A DNA stretch of 64,000 nucleotides from JBQTKD01 sp963703165. Its GTDB lineage: Bacteria > Actinomycetota > Actinomycetes > Sporichthyales > Sporichthyaceae. The stretch lies in the NCBI GenBank assembly GCA_963703165.1, contig OY969798.1, positions 3,348,001 to 3,412,000 on the forward strand, in the 5' to 3' direction. Below the pieces are notes generated by a model that saw nothing but the letters and a program-made list of their open reading frames with translations, was not told the DNA's origin and ran no database searches. The position numbers and the translations under genes are program-made. Shown piece after piece: positions 16,179 through 24,089 of the stretch (within the stretch, counting starts at the first letter, position 1; each line of letters opens with the position of its first letter).

Positions 16179-16433
16179 TCAGCCCTTCTTCGACGGCTTC
16201 GCGGGCTTCTCGCGGAAACGCTGCTGGGCGCCCTGTTTGGTCAGGCCGTAGACGTCGCCGATCTCGGCCCATGTCGCGCCGTCGGCCCGGGCGGCCTCGA
16301 TCGCCGCGGCCTGGAGTTGCTCGGCGGCCTCGCACAGGCGGCGGGCAGCGTCGAGGCTCGCGATGGAGTCCCGCGCGGTGCGATGAGCGTCGAGCGCAGC
16401 CCGTGCGCGAGCCCGCGCGTCCTTGGATGACAC
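16179..16433 (-). CDS. Small helix-turn-helix protein
   Basis: 84 residues, GTG start at 16433. A long N-terminal helix (ARARARAALDAHRTARDSIASL) precedes AIEAARADGATWAEIGDVYGLTKQGAQQRFREK, a helix-turn-helix of the type where the WAEIGxxyGxTkQgAqqRF segment carries the recognition helix. A short Lys tail ends the protein. Two identical-spacing palindromes lie at 16468-16508, 35 bases upstream of its start. They are the probable operators for itself and for the divergent small gene. Confidence 0.75.
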   Translation of the reverse strand: MSSKDARARARAALDAHRTARDSIASLDAARRLCEAAEQLQAAAIEAARADGATWAEIGDVYGLTKQGAQQRFREKPAKPSKKG

Positions 16434-16467
16434 GCCCTCAGATTACAGCGCGGTGCACAAACCGTCG

Positions 16468-16508
16468 GTCAATGATATGTTGACGTCATGGGTCAATGAA
16501 TCGTTGAC
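16468..16508. promoter_or_regulatory. Tandem palindromic operators
   Basis: GTCAATGATATGTTGAC (16468-16484) and GTCAATGAATCGTTGAC (16492-16508) share GTCAA-N7-TTGAC, with centres 24 bp apart. They sit between the HTH gene and a divergent tiny reading frame, where a repressor could control both directions. Confidence 0.75.
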
Positions 16509-16511
16509 GAA

Positions 16512-16598
16512 GTGGGGGTGACGACAGTGGCGGAAGAAGAAGAAGGACAAGAAGGGCAAGAAGAAGAAGTGACCTCAGCCTTGCGGGAAGGCGGGTGA
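16512..16598 (+). CDS. Tiny Lys-rich or Glu-rich reading frame, possibly frameshifted
   Basis: From GTG 16512 the frame gives 28 residues with EEEEGQEGQEEE. One base over, the same DNA reads KKKKDKKGKKKK followed by a stop at 16570-16572. That is the kind of microprotein often seen in actinobacteria. If one G of the GCGG at 16530-16533 were extra, the product would be VAKKKKDKKGKKKK. It follows the double operator directly and is followed by a terminator. Both readings are tentative. Confidence 0.35.
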   Translation: MGVTTVAEEEEGQEGQEEEVTSALREGG

Positions 16599-16619
16599 CG
16601 GGATTCCCGTCGCCCGCCT
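16589..16619 (+). terminator. Rho-independent-like hairpin
   Basis: AGGCGGGTGACGGG-ATT-CCCGTCGCCCGCCT is a near-perfect stem with a 3-base loop (one G-T pair). It ends the tiny transcription unit and may also serve the convergent phosphodiesterase gene, whose stop is at 16633. Confidence 0.7.
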
Positions 16620-16632
16620 CGCTCGCGGGGCG

Positions 16633-17124
16633 TCAGGTCACCGGCACGATCCGGGCCTCGGTGATGCGACCCCCGACGATCTCCAGCAGGCCGAGGGTGC
16701 CATGTGCCTGCGTACGACGGTCCGTGGGCGAGCCCGGGTTGAACAGGCGCAGCCCGTCCTGACATTCATTCATCGGGACGTGCGAGTGCCCGAAGACCAC
16801 GAGGTCGGCACGCGGGAACCGGTGCCGCATCCGCCGCCACCGTCCGCCCGACGGGCCCGAGTCGTGGAGCATCGCGACCTGCACCCCGGCCACCTCGAAC
16901 TGCGCGACCTCCGGGACGCCCCACGCGCGGACGTCGGGGCCATCGTTGTTGCCGAGCACGGCCCGCACCGGTGCGAGCTCACTCAACTCGTCGAGCACCG
17001 ACGGCGCGCACACGTCGCCGGCGTGCAGGATCAGGTCGACGTCGGCCAGGTGCGCCGCCACCGCCGGCGGGCAGACCTTCCACCGCCGTGGAGCATGTGT
17101 GTCGGAGACGACGCCAACTCGCAT
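16633..17124 (-). CDS. Calcineurin-like phosphodiesterase (YfcE/MJ0936 family)
   Basis: 163 residues. The start at 17124 (MRVGVVSDTHAP) has GGAGG just ahead and begins exactly at the first catalytic motif. The metal-binding motifs are all present: SDTH, LHAGDV, LGNND, and FGHSHVP, with a His in AMLHDSG. The family hydrolyses phosphodiester or phosphomonoester bonds using two metal ions in the cytoplasm; the natural substrate is usually unknown. Normal length. It is separated by 32 bases from the ABM-protein gene in the same direction, so it could be the last gene of that transcript. Confidence 0.9.
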   Translation of the reverse strand: MRVGVVSDTHAPRRWKVCPPAVAAHLADVDLILHAGDVCAPSVLDELSELAPVRAVLGNNDGPDVRAWGVPEVAQFEVAGVQVAMLHDSGPSGGRWRRMRHRFPRADLVVFGHSHVPMNECQDGLRLFNPGSPTDRRTQAHGTLGLLEIVGGRITEARIVPVT

Positions 17125-17156
17125 CCCTCCATAGTGCGTGAAGCGCTCGCCGAACG

Positions 17157-17504
17157 TCAGGCGTCGGGGAACAGCGGCAGGTGGGCGTGGGCGCGCTTGT
17201 GCCGGCGGACCCACTCGAGGAGTTCGGGCACGAGGTCGCCGTGCAGGTCGACGGTGACCAGGTCCGCCATCGTCGGGACCTGGGCCAGGAGATCGGCGCA
17301 GCGTTGCTGGTGCTCGGCGACGGCCAGGGCGTCGTGGTACTCCTCGAGCACCACCACCTCGCCGGGATCGTCCGAGCGGAACCACTCGTAGCGCAGCGTC
17401 CCGGCGTCGCGGCGGCTGACCTCGCGCAGTTGTTCGATGAGGGCGGCGAAATCTGCCTCGCGGCCGGGATGGGTGCGCAGCACGGCCCGCACGAGGATCG
17501 TCAT
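17157..17504 (-). CDS. Antibiotic biosynthesis monooxygenase (ABM) domain protein
   Basis: 115 residues. The ferredoxin-like ABM fold is seen as TILVRAVLRTHPGREADFAALI, RDAGTLRYEWFRSDDPGEVVVLEEYHD, AVAEHQQRCADLLAQV, and a C-terminal strand. A basic tail (VRRHKRAHAHLPLFPDA) extends beyond the domain. Relatives are small cofactor-free monooxygenases or detoxification proteins such as YgiN. Its ATG overlaps the CocE-like hydrolase stop (ATGA), so it is co-translated with that hydrolase. Substrate unknown. Confidence 0.82.
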   Translation of the reverse strand: MTILVRAVLRTHPGREADFAALIEQLREVSRRDAGTLRYEWFRSDDPGEVVVLEEYHDALAVAEHQQRCADLLAQVPTMADLVTVDLHGDLVPELLEWVRRHKRAHAHLPLFPDA

Positions 17505-19138
17505 GAGCGCCCGTCCTTCCGGTACGGGATGTCGATGCTCGACCCTCCCTTGCCGCCGTAGACGGTCACGGTCGAACCGGGCGGTGCGGTGGGCTCGATG
17601 TGCTGGATGTCGCCACTGCTCACGCTGATGCGTAGGAAGTGATCGCCGGCCAGCCGCCAGTGCGTCGGCCACAGTTCGACGCGGAAGTCGTAGATCTTGC
17701 CCGGCTCGATCGGCGCGAGTCTGTCGTGGCCGAGTCGGTGCTCGGCGTTGAGCCAGCCGGTGGTGATGACCGTGGACGTGCCGTCCGGTCCGACGTCCTG
17801 CAGTCGCACGACCAGATTGCCCTTGGGTGCCGACAGCGCGGCGCGCAGGTGCGCCACGGGCGCGCCGACGATCAGCCAGGCGTCGCCGAGGCGTTCCTGG
17901 TCGTAGGTCAGGCGGCCGAGGTCGTACACGCGCTGGTCGTTGAACGGGAAGTCGGTCGAGCTGTACACGCCGTGCTCGACGCAACTGCAGCCGTTGTCGT
18001 AGGGGTTGACGGTGTAGCTGCTCTCCGGGTCGAGCAGCGGCTCCCGCTTGGTCCTGGCCGGGTAGTCGGGCATCTCGACCCACCCGCCGCTCAGGCGCGG
18101 CAGTTCCCAGCTGGTGACCTTCGCGCCGGGCTGCGGCACATCCTGACGTTCCATCAGATGCGTGTCGAACCAGGACAACATCGCGTTCAGGCCTGCCTGG
18201 AACTGGGGGACGCCCGGAGCGAACTCGCCGTGCGCACCGGGCAGCATGAGCAACGTCGTCTGGTCCTTGGCGCCGAGATAGTTGCGGACCGTGCCCTGGG
18301 GGAACAGGTCGTTCCAGCCGCCGATCGCCAACGTCGGGACGTTGCTGCGGTCGACGGCCGCGGTGTCGATCGCCAGGGACTTCCAGTAGTTGTCGTAGAG
18401 CGGGTGATCCTGGGCGCGCTTCTCGAAGGCGGCGAAGTGGGCGAGTGACCCCGCGGAGTCGTCGGGGGCCTGGTCCGACACCGACGTCGCCCAGGTGAGC
18501 GCGGGCCACCACCGCAGGGTCGCCCCACGGGCCCCGCCCGGGTAGACCATTTCCCGGTACACCTCGTTGTAGGCGACCACGGGGACCGCGGCCTTCAGGT
18601 GCGGCGCATTGGTGGCCAGTGCCTTCATGGTGGAAATGCCGCCGTAGCTGATGCCGGTCTGCCCGACCCGGCCGGTGCTCCAGGGCTGGACCCCGGCCCA
18701 CTCGATCAGGTCGTAGTTGTCCTTGGACTCCTGCGCCTCGAAGGGCGCCCACTCGCCCGCGGTACCGCCGCTGCCGCGCGGCGAGCAGGACAGGGTCACG
18801 TAGCCGCGCTTCGCCAGCCCTTCGGCCATCTCGGAGAAGGCGACCCGCTGCAGCACGCGGTAGGCGAAGAAGTTGGTGATGACGACGGGGCGCTTCCCGG
18901 CGTCGATGGCCTTCCCCCGCGCCGGGCTGACCTTCGTGCAGCGCATCCCGACGCCGTCGCGCATCGGGACCCGGATCTCCTCGGACACCACGTCGAACTC
19001 GGCCGGACGGTCGTAGGTCAACCACTCCGGGACGGTGCCGTAGTCGACGGCGGCCTCGGCGGACCGGGCCGCCCAGGTCGAGCCGGTGACCAACGCGAGG
19101 GCGCAGGCGGCACCGACGATCCGACGGGGAACTCTCAC
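17501..19138 (-). CDS. Exported CocE/NonD-family acyl hydrolase (X-Pro dipeptidyl-peptidase S15 type)
   Basis: 545 residues from GTG 19138, which has GAGGG seven bases ahead; GTG 19144 is nearly as good. A signal peptide is present (RRIVGAACALALVTGSTWAARSAEA). The alpha/beta-hydrolase triad can be placed: nucleophile Ser in GQTGISYGGISTM (~165), Asp in IGGWNDLFPQ (~277), His in LPGAHGEF (~302). The N-terminal oxyanion segment is CSPRGSGGTAGEW. The C-terminal third (DAWLIVGAPVAHLRA, FRVELWPTHWRLAGDHFLRISVSS) is the jelly-roll domain of PepX/CocE proteins. Members hydrolyse esters, amides or peptides; here it acts outside the cell. Substrate unknown. Confidence 0.88.
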   Translation of the reverse strand: MRVPRRIVGAACALALVTGSTWAARSAEAAVDYGTVPEWLTYDRPAEFDVVSEEIRVPMRDGVGMRCTKVSPARGKAIDAGKRPVVITNFFAYRVLQRVAFSEMAEGLAKRGYVTLSCSPRGSGGTAGEWAPFEAQESKDNYDLIEWAGVQPWSTGRVGQTGISYGGISTMKALATNAPHLKAAVPVVAYNEVYREMVYPGGARGATLRWWPALTWATSVSDQAPDDSAGSLAHFAAFEKRAQDHPLYDNYWKSLAIDTAAVDRSNVPTLAIGGWNDLFPQGTVRNYLGAKDQTTLLMLPGAHGEFAPGVPQFQAGLNAMLSWFDTHLMERQDVPQPGAKVTSWELPRLSGGWVEMPDYPARTKREPLLDPESSYTVNPYDNGCSCVEHGVYSSTDFPFNDQRVYDLGRLTYDQERLGDAWLIVGAPVAHLRAALSAPKGNLVVRLQDVGPDGTSTVITTGWLNAEHRLGHDRLAPIEPGKIYDFRVELWPTHWRLAGDHFLRISVSSGDIQHIEPTAPPGSTVTVYGGKGGSSIDIPYRKDGRS

Positions 19139-19193
19139 AGGCACACCCTCGGAGGGGAAATGGTGGGGTTCGTGCCGTTCAGAGTAGGCGAGT

Positions 19194-19671
19194 TCAACTG
19201 CAGCCGGGCGAGGTCGCGGAGTGGGCCGGTAACCGTTCGACGCCGTGCTCCGAGACGAGGTAGACACGCTGGCCGTCCCGGGCCACCCAGAGGTCCTGGC
19301 CGTCCTGGTGCAGCCCGGTGTCGACCGCGTCGTAGGCCATGTCGGTGCGTCCGGCGTAGGTCCCGGTCATGAAGTCGGCCGGGTACTGGCCCGGCCGGAT
19401 CCCGCACGAAGCTCCGTGCCCCCGCACCGCCCAGGCCGACGATCTGAACGAGCGTCACCTCCGGCCAGCAGTGCTTCAGCGCCGGTTCGGAGTGGATGAC
19501 CGTCGGCGGCATCTGCGTCGCGGAGGCGGTGTACCAGTACGGGAAGTCGTTGCCCGCGGATGACGGACCGCCGTGGGCCTGGGCGGGTGCGGCGCCCACG
19601 CCCAACGTCAGGCCCAGTGAAAGGCCCGACGACAAGCAGAGCGCAGCCGCACCGGTCACCAGACGCCTCAT
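19194..19671 (-). pseudogene. Small exported protein with one frameshift
   Basis: ATG at 19671 starts a signal peptide (LVTGAAALCLSSGLSLGLTLG then APAQA) and PYWYTASATQMPPTVIHSEP, CWPEVTLVQIVGL. Near 19430 the sensible frame changes. In the next frame the protein continues as RGHGASCGIRPGQYPADF, AYDAVDTGLHQDGQDLWVAR and VYLVSEHGVERLPAHS. Removing one G from the G-run there joins the halves into about 158 residues. This is likely a sequence error or a recent mutation. No family recognised; three Cys in the mature part suggest extracellular disulfides. Confidence 0.6.
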
Positions 19672-19703
19672 GCCGAAAAGGGTAGCCCTGGGGCATCCCG
19701 GCC

Positions 19704-20261
19704 TCAGCCCATGGTGCGGGAGCCGTCGAGGGATTCGCGGATGATGTCGGCGTGGCCGGCGTGCTGGGCGGTCTCGGCGACGATGTGGGTCAGGACGCGA
19801 CGGGCTGTCCAGCGGGCGCCCGGCGGGAACCAAGGGGCCTCGGGCAGCGCGTGCGAGGAGTTCAGGTCGACGGTGGCCAGCACGCCGTCGGTGCGGGCGG
19901 CGACCTCGGCGTAGGTGGCCAGAACGCTCTCGAGGGTCTCGCCGGGCAGCAGGCGGAACGAGTCGGTGTGCTCGGCGTAGGAGTCCTCGGTCATCTCCAT
20001 CGCGGAGGTGCCCTCGAGGATGAAGTCGACCCAGCCCCGCTCGCAGAACGTCACGTGCTTGATCAGGCCGCCGACGGTCAGTTCGCTGACGGTGGTGCGC
20101 CGCGTCGCGTCCTCGTCGGACAGGCCGTTGGCGGTGACCCGCAGGAAGAACCGGTGCTTGGTCAGCACGTCGAGCAGGTCGGCGCGTTCGATGGCGGCGG
20201 GGTCGTCGGTCTCGACGGTCGTCGTCGGGGTCATCGCCTTGTACTCCTCGAGGGTGCTCAT
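19704..20261 (-). CDS. DinB/DUF664-family protein
   Basis: 185 residues from ATG 20261 (GGAAGG nine bases upstream). It forms a four-helix DinB fold with the three conserved metal-type histidines visible in VGGLIKHVTFCERGW, plus LTHIVAETAQHAGHADIIRESLDG at the C-terminus. Members are putative metal-dependent enzymes, often mycothiol- or bacillithiol-linked transferases. The HxxxH near the end is intact. It is divergent from a WYL regulator with 94 bp between, and a palindrome lies in that gap. Confidence 0.87.
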   Translation of the reverse strand: MSTLEEYKAMTPTTTVETDDPAAIERADLLDVLTKHRFFLRVTANGLSDEDATRRTTVSELTVGGLIKHVTFCERGWVDFILEGTSAMEMTEDSYAEHTDSFRLLPGETLESVLATYAEVAARTDGVLATVDLNSSHALPEAPWFPPGARWTARRVLTHIVAETAQHAGHADIIRESLDGSRTMG

Positions 20262-20312
20262 CTCGGTCGCCTTCCAGTCGCGGTTCCTGCCGTCGAGAAC
20301 AACGCTACGGAG

Positions 20313-20337
20313 ATTGCGGTCAGTTTCTGTCCGCAAT
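20313..20337. promoter_or_regulatory. Palindrome between DinB-like and WYL-regulator genes
   Basis: ATTGCGGTCAG-TTT-CTGTCCGCAAT is a 25-bp inverted repeat with one mismatched pair, 19 bases upstream of the WYL gene ATG and 52 bases upstream of the dinB-like ATG. It is placed to control both divergent promoters and is a likely WYL-regulator site. Confidence 0.72.
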
Positions 20338-20355
20338 TCAGAGATACTTTTCGGC

Positions 20356-21318
20356 ATGGCGAACACGAGCTCCCGGACCCTGCGATTGCTGTCCCTCCTG
20401 CAGGCGCACCGGCACTGGAAGGGGAGCGACCTGGCGCAGCGGCTCGACGTCTCCGAGCGCACCCTGCGGCGCGACGTGGACCGGCTGCGCGAGCTCGGCT
20501 ACGACGTCGACGCGACGCCCGGGGTCGACGGCGGGTACCAACTGCGCGCGGGCACCGCGCTGCCTCCGCTCGTCGTGGACGACGAGGAGGCGGTGGCTCT
20601 CGCGGTCGGGATGCAGGCCGCAACCGACGGGGCGATCCCCGGGATCGAGGAGGCCTCGGTCCGCGCGCTCGGCAAGGTCGTGCAGGTGATGCCGCCGCGG
20701 CTACGTCGCCGGGTCGACGCGCTGCGCGCCATGACGGTGCCCGCCAGCTGGGGCCCGTCCGGCGGCGGCCCCGCGGTGAACACCGAGGCCCTCGTCGCTG
20801 TGGCGCAGTGCTGCCGCGACGGGGAACGGCTGCGCTTCGACTACACCGCTCGCGAGGGCGAGGCGAGCTCCCGGCACGTCGAACCGCACCGGCTCGTGCG
20901 TCTGGGGCGCCGCTGGTACCTGGCGGCCTGGGACCTCGACCGGGCCGACTGGCGCAGCTTCCGCCTGGACCGCCTGCGCGAACCGCGCGGCACCGGCGCA
21001 CGCTTCGCCGCCCGCGTCCCACCCGGCGGGGACGCCGCGAAGTATGTGAAGTCCTCGATCGTCGGGCTGCGCGAGCCGCAGCAGATCGTGATCGAGGTGG
21101 ACGCGCCGGCAGACGTCGTCCGGGCGCGGATCGGGCGCTGGGCGACGATCACTGACCTGGACGCAGGGCGCTGCCGCGTCGAGATGGCCGCGGATCAGCT
21201 GGAGTGGCCGGCGATGGCCATGGGTGCACTCGGGGCGGAGTTCATCGTGCTGGAACCCGCGGAGCTGCGCAGCTACCTCCGCGACTGGTCCGAACGCTTC
21301 GCCAGAGCAGCGATCTGA
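20356..21318 (+). CDS. YafY-type WYL-domain transcriptional regulator
   Basis: 320 residues from ATG 20356. Residues ~5-60 are an HTH_11 winged helix (LSLLQAHRHWKGSDLAQRL, SERTLRRDVDRLRELGYDV). Residues ~140-215 are the WYL domain (RLRFDYTAREGE, VEPHRLVRLGRRWYLAAWDL, WRSFRLDRL). A C-terminal WCX extension contains QQIVIEVDAPADVVRARIGRWAT. WYL proteins sense ligands or nucleic acid and regulate adjacent genes. The divergent DinB-like gene and the shared palindrome suggest that gene is its target. Confidence 0.92.
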   Translation: MANTSSRTLRLLSLLQAHRHWKGSDLAQRLDVSERTLRRDVDRLRELGYDVDATPGVDGGYQLRAGTALPPLVVDDEEAVALAVGMQAATDGAIPGIEEASVRALGKVVQVMPPRLRRRVDALRAMTVPASWGPSGGGPAVNTEALVAVAQCCRDGERLRFDYTAREGEASSRHVEPHRLVRLGRRWYLAAWDLDRADWRSFRLDRLREPRGTGARFAARVPPGGDAAKYVKSSIVGLREPQQIVIEVDAPADVVRARIGRWATITDLDAGRCRVEMAADQLEWPAMAMGALGAEFIVLEPAELRSYLRDWSERFARAAI

Positions 21319-21325
21319 CGGTAGG

Positions 21326-21913
21326 TCAGTTTTGGCGGATGATGTGGAGTTCGACCAGGCTGTGCAGGTGACGGAAGGCGCTCTTGTCGCCGGGAACCAC
21401 CAGGCCGGGACGCTCCTGCCGCTTCCCGTCACGGACCAGGGAGACGATGATCCCGCCGTCGCCCATGTCGGGGGCGAACTCGCCGAAGGAGTACGACACC
21501 GTGTAACCGTTGTCGGCCCGCGCCACCACGACGAAGGACACCTGGTCGTTCTTGCGGTCGGTGACGGCCAGGTCCTCGAAGGTGATGAGCTTCGCGAGCA
21601 GCGGCCCGATGTCGGTGTGCGACGTCGTTCCGTGGTGGGTCTTGAACGTGCCCTTCACGGTCTTCTGGGGGAGCTTCCGGAGCTCGTCGAGGCTGATGAT
21701 GCGGGGATTCTTGACGTCGCCGGTCACGGCGATGCCGGAGGCCGGGGCCGGTGCGGGGCTCGCGGTCGACGCGATATTCGTGCTCGTGGTGACCGCAGCC
21801 TCCGCCGAGCTGCTCGGCGGATCGCACCCCGCCGCGAGGAGGGCCCCGGAGAGGGCGGCCGCGATCAACCCGAACTGGCGCAGTGTCGCGCTGAGACTTC
21901 GTCGCCCTCGCAT
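21326..21913 (-). CDS. Lipoprotein with molybdopterin-oxidoreductase-like domain
   Basis: 195 residues from ATG 21913. The lipobox LLAAGC (SGALLAAGCDPPSSSAEA) follows a hydrophobic N-terminus, and a Ser/Ala/Pro linker leads to the domain at ~70-190. SGIAVTGDVKNPRIISLDELRKLPQKTVKGTF resembles the sulfite-oxidase-type molybdopterin-binding fold. The conserved cofactor cysteine is not visible, so it is probably a non-catalytic relative. Located on the outer face of the membrane. It converges on the WYL gene. Function unknown. Confidence 0.72.
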   Translation of the reverse strand: MRGRRSLSATLRQFGLIAAALSGALLAAGCDPPSSSAEAAVTTSTNIASTASPAPAPASGIAVTGDVKNPRIISLDELRKLPQKTVKGTFKTHHGTTSHTDIGPLLAKLITFEDLAVTDRKNDQVSFVVVARADNGYTVSYSFGEFAPDMGDGGIIVSLVRDGKRQERPGLVVPGDKSAFRHLHSLVELHIIRQN

Positions 21914-21989
21914 GTGCGCAGCGTACAACCGGTCGGAGCAGCATCAACAGGGAGTAATCGGCGAGCGGGTTCGCGAATGCGAGGGATGA

Positions 21990-22364
21990 TCAGGAACGAG
22001 CGTCGGCGTTGGCGTGGATGGCGTCGCGGATGAAGGCGGCCAAGCCGGGGGCGACGCGGTCGTAGCGTTCGGTGAAGCGCGGATCGGTGACGTACAGGTC
22101 GCCGAGGCCGCAGTGCATCGTGTGGTCGAGGTCGTAGAACCAGCGTTCGATGTGCATTCGGTGGTCCTCGGCCGCTGTGCGGGCCTCGGGGCCGTGCGGT
22201 GGACTCCCCGCCTGCATGGCTGCGGCGAACGCGGCCACGTTGGCATCAGCCTCCGCGCGCAACGCATCCCAGTCCTCGGCGGTATAGCGAGCCGCGCGTT
22301 GCGCGGACTGCCGCCACGCCTCGGTGTGCCCCCAGCGCTGCTCGGCCTCGACTGCATGACCCAT
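21990..22364 (-). CDS. TipAS antibiotic-recognition domain protein
   Basis: 124 residues. EQRWGHTEAWRQSAQRAARYTAEDWDAL and HRMHIERWFYDLDHTMHCGLGDLYVTDPRFTERYDRVAPGLA (both split here for clarity) are the two hallmark segments of the TipAS fold, which captures thiopeptide antibiotics in Streptomyces TipA and albicidin in AlbA. No MerR DNA-binding domain is attached, so this is the stand-alone form, possibly a drug-binding immunity protein or sensor. ATG at 22364 begins within the conserved region. Neighbours do not indicate a ligand. Confidence 0.85.
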   Translation of the reverse strand: MGHAVEAEQRWGHTEAWRQSAQRAARYTAEDWDALRAEADANVAAFAAAMQAGSPPHGPEARTAAEDHRMHIERWFYDLDHTMHCGLGDLYVTDPRFTERYDRVAPGLAAFIRDAIHANADARS

Positions 22365-22517
22365 GACGGGCCCTCCATTCCCCTGGCGCGCGGGCGGACG
22401 CCGCGGTCGCGCTGCCGCAAGCTTGCGCTCGGGGTGTACCTGCAGGTCAAGCGGGTTTCGGTGCCCCCGCGTGGACGGCCGCTCCGGTGTGGCTGCAGGG
22501 GTGCAGGGGCAGCCTGA

Positions 22518-22838
22518 TCACTTCCGGGTGGGCAGCTTCTCGGCCAGGGCGCGGGCCTCGTTCAGCAGGGCGTGCAGTCGGTCGTTGGCCGCGAGTGCCG
22601 TGGGCTCCGAGGGGTCGGTGTGCGGGACCCGGAGCGTCAGGTCGCTCAGGCTGCCCGCGCCGCCGGAGACGCGCAGCAACCGCGGGACCCCCCGGGCGTC
22701 GACGTCCTCGATCAGGAACCGGCACTCGTTGACCTCGTCGGTCCAGGTCGGCTCGTCGTACTCGCGCAGATGCGCGGCGAGCGCCTTCAGGGTCGCGATC
22801 AGCTTCGCCCGATCCGGATCGGTCGCTACCTCAACCAT
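22518..22838 (-). CDS. Hypothetical protein
   Basis: 106 residues. Helical N-terminus PDRAKLIATLKALAAHLREYDEP, strand-rich middle VNECRFLIEDVDARGVPRLLRVS, and a C-terminal helix NDRLHALLNEARALAEKLPTRK. The GGGGC before the ATG at 22838 and the codon use support a real gene. No family recognised; divergent from the thioesterase gene with 86 bases between. Confidence 0.62.
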   Translation of the reverse strand: MVEVATDPDRAKLIATLKALAAHLREYDEPTWTDEVNECRFLIEDVDARGVPRLLRVSGGAGSLSDLTLRVPHTDPSEPTALAANDRLHALLNEARALAEKLPTRK

Positions 22839-22924
22839 GTGCGCCCCCTTTCGGCAGAACTCGGCAGTTCCTTCGCCCAGGGTAGGCCGCTGTCGCCCGG
22901 GGCGCGGATCCTAGGCTCGCCTGC

Positions 22925-23701
22925 ATGTCCGCCACCGCTTTCTACGAGCCGTTGGGGGCGGACCGGTACCGCGCCACCGAGCACACCGTCGGCCCCTGGG
23001 ACGGCGCCGCGCAGCACGGCGGGCCGCCGTCGGCCCTGCTCGCCCGTGCGCTGGAGAACGAGTCCCCATCCGCGCCGCCCGGGACCGTCGTCCGGCTGAG
23101 CGTCGACCTCCTCGGGCCGGTGCCGGTGGGTGAGGTGACGGTGCGCAGCCGGGTTCTGCGCCCCGGGCGCCGGATCGAGTTGGTCGAGGCCGAGCTCGAG
23201 GCGGATGGTCGTACCGTCGTCCGCGCCCAGGGGTGGCGGATCCGCGCAGCCGAGCTCGACCTGCCGCCGCTGCCCCCGGTCGACGACGCGGTCCCGCCCT
23301 TCCCGGCGGAGGGGGTGCACACCTGGCCGTGGTCCGGCGGGTACCTGGACTCCATGCAGTGGCGCCGGACGGAGCAGCCCGGCGGCCCGGCCGTGATCTG
23401 GGCCCGGATGCGTCACGCCCTGGTCGAGGGCGAGGAGCCCACCGGGCTGCAGCGGATGCTCGTCGTCGCCGACACCGGCAGCGGCGTCTCCGCGGTGCTC
23501 GACCCGCGGGAGTGGCTGTTCATCAACCCGGAGCTGACAGTGCACGTGGCCGCGCTCCCCACCGGGGAGTGGATCGGCCTGGACGCCCGCTCGCACATCG
23601 ACGAACGGGGCTTCGGGATGGCGAACTCCCGCATCTTCGACCGGGACCGACTGGTCGGGGTCGGGGCGCAGGCGTTGTTCGTAGGCCCGCGCGACAACTG
23701 A
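22925..23701 (+). CDS. Acyl-CoA thioesterase-like (double hotdog) protein
   Basis: 258 residues. Two hotdog repeats are visible. The first contains HTVGPWDGAAQHGGPPSALLARALE, the conserved 'acyl-CoA thioesterase-like' N-terminal motif, and VVRLSVDLLGPVPVGEVTV. The second contains SAVLDPREWLFINPELTVHV and EWIGLDARSHIDERGFGMANS. It probably hydrolyses acyl-CoA thioesters in the cytoplasm; chain-length preference is unknown. Start ATG 22925 is the only reasonable one. It stands alone between oppositely oriented genes. Confidence 0.87.
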   Translation: MSATAFYEPLGADRYRATEHTVGPWDGAAQHGGPPSALLARALENESPSAPPGTVVRLSVDLLGPVPVGEVTVRSRVLRPGRRIELVEAELEADGRTVVRAQGWRIRAAELDLPPLPPVDDAVPPFPAEGVHTWPWSGGYLDSMQWRRTEQPGGPAVIWARMRHALVEGEEPTGLQRMLVVADTGSGVSAVLDPREWLFINPELTVHVAALPTGEWIGLDARSHIDERGFGMANSRIFDRDRLVGVGAQALFVGPRDN

Positions 23702-23708
23702 TTGGTCG

Positions 23709-24089
23709 TCAGTCGATCGTGATGACGTGATCCCCGACGGTGGTGAACACCCGCAGGGACCCGGCGCCGAGGCGATGCCAGCGCGGCCCCGGGATCCGGA
23801 ACGGCACCGGGCAGTGCAGCGTCATCCCGTCCTGGCGCACGTGACACGGCAGCGCCGGGCCGAGCCCGGTGACCAGGATGTCGATCATCCGGCCGCGAGC
23901 GGCAGGGTTCGCAGGAGACAGGTGCAGGACCAGCGTCGGGCCGTCCGGGTCGTACTGCACGGTCAGTCGCAGCAGTGACTCGTCGGTCGTCGCAGTGGGC
24001 CAACCCCACCGGTCGACCGGCGAGGCGAGCGCGACCTCGATCGTCACCGCGCAGTCCACGTCGATCCGTGCCTCAGCATTGGGCGTCAC
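23709..24089 (-). CDS. Hypothetical beta-rich protein
   Basis: 126 residues from GTG 24089. Strands include CAVTIEVALASPVDRWGWP, LLRLTVQYDPDGPTLVLHL, MIDILVTGLGPALPCHV and GSLRVFTTVGDHVITID. The pattern of short beta strands with a QYDPDGP turn recalls actinobacterial SsgA-like proteins, but the diagnostic residues are not seen, so no family is claimed. It overlaps the preceding small gene by 17 bases, suggesting coupled translation. Stops eight bases from the convergent thioesterase gene. Confidence 0.6.
   Translation of the reverse strand: MTPNAEARIDVDCAVTIEVALASPVDRWGWPTATTDESLLRLTVQYDPDGPTLVLHLSPANPAARGRMIDILVTGLGPALPCHVRQDGMTLHCPVPFRIPGPRWHRLGAGSLRVFTTVGDHVITID

Noticed and set aside
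23709..24089. SsgA-like sporulation protein.
   Set aside because: A beta-rich pattern and QYDPDGP turn are suggestive, but the conserved SsgA residues are not visible.
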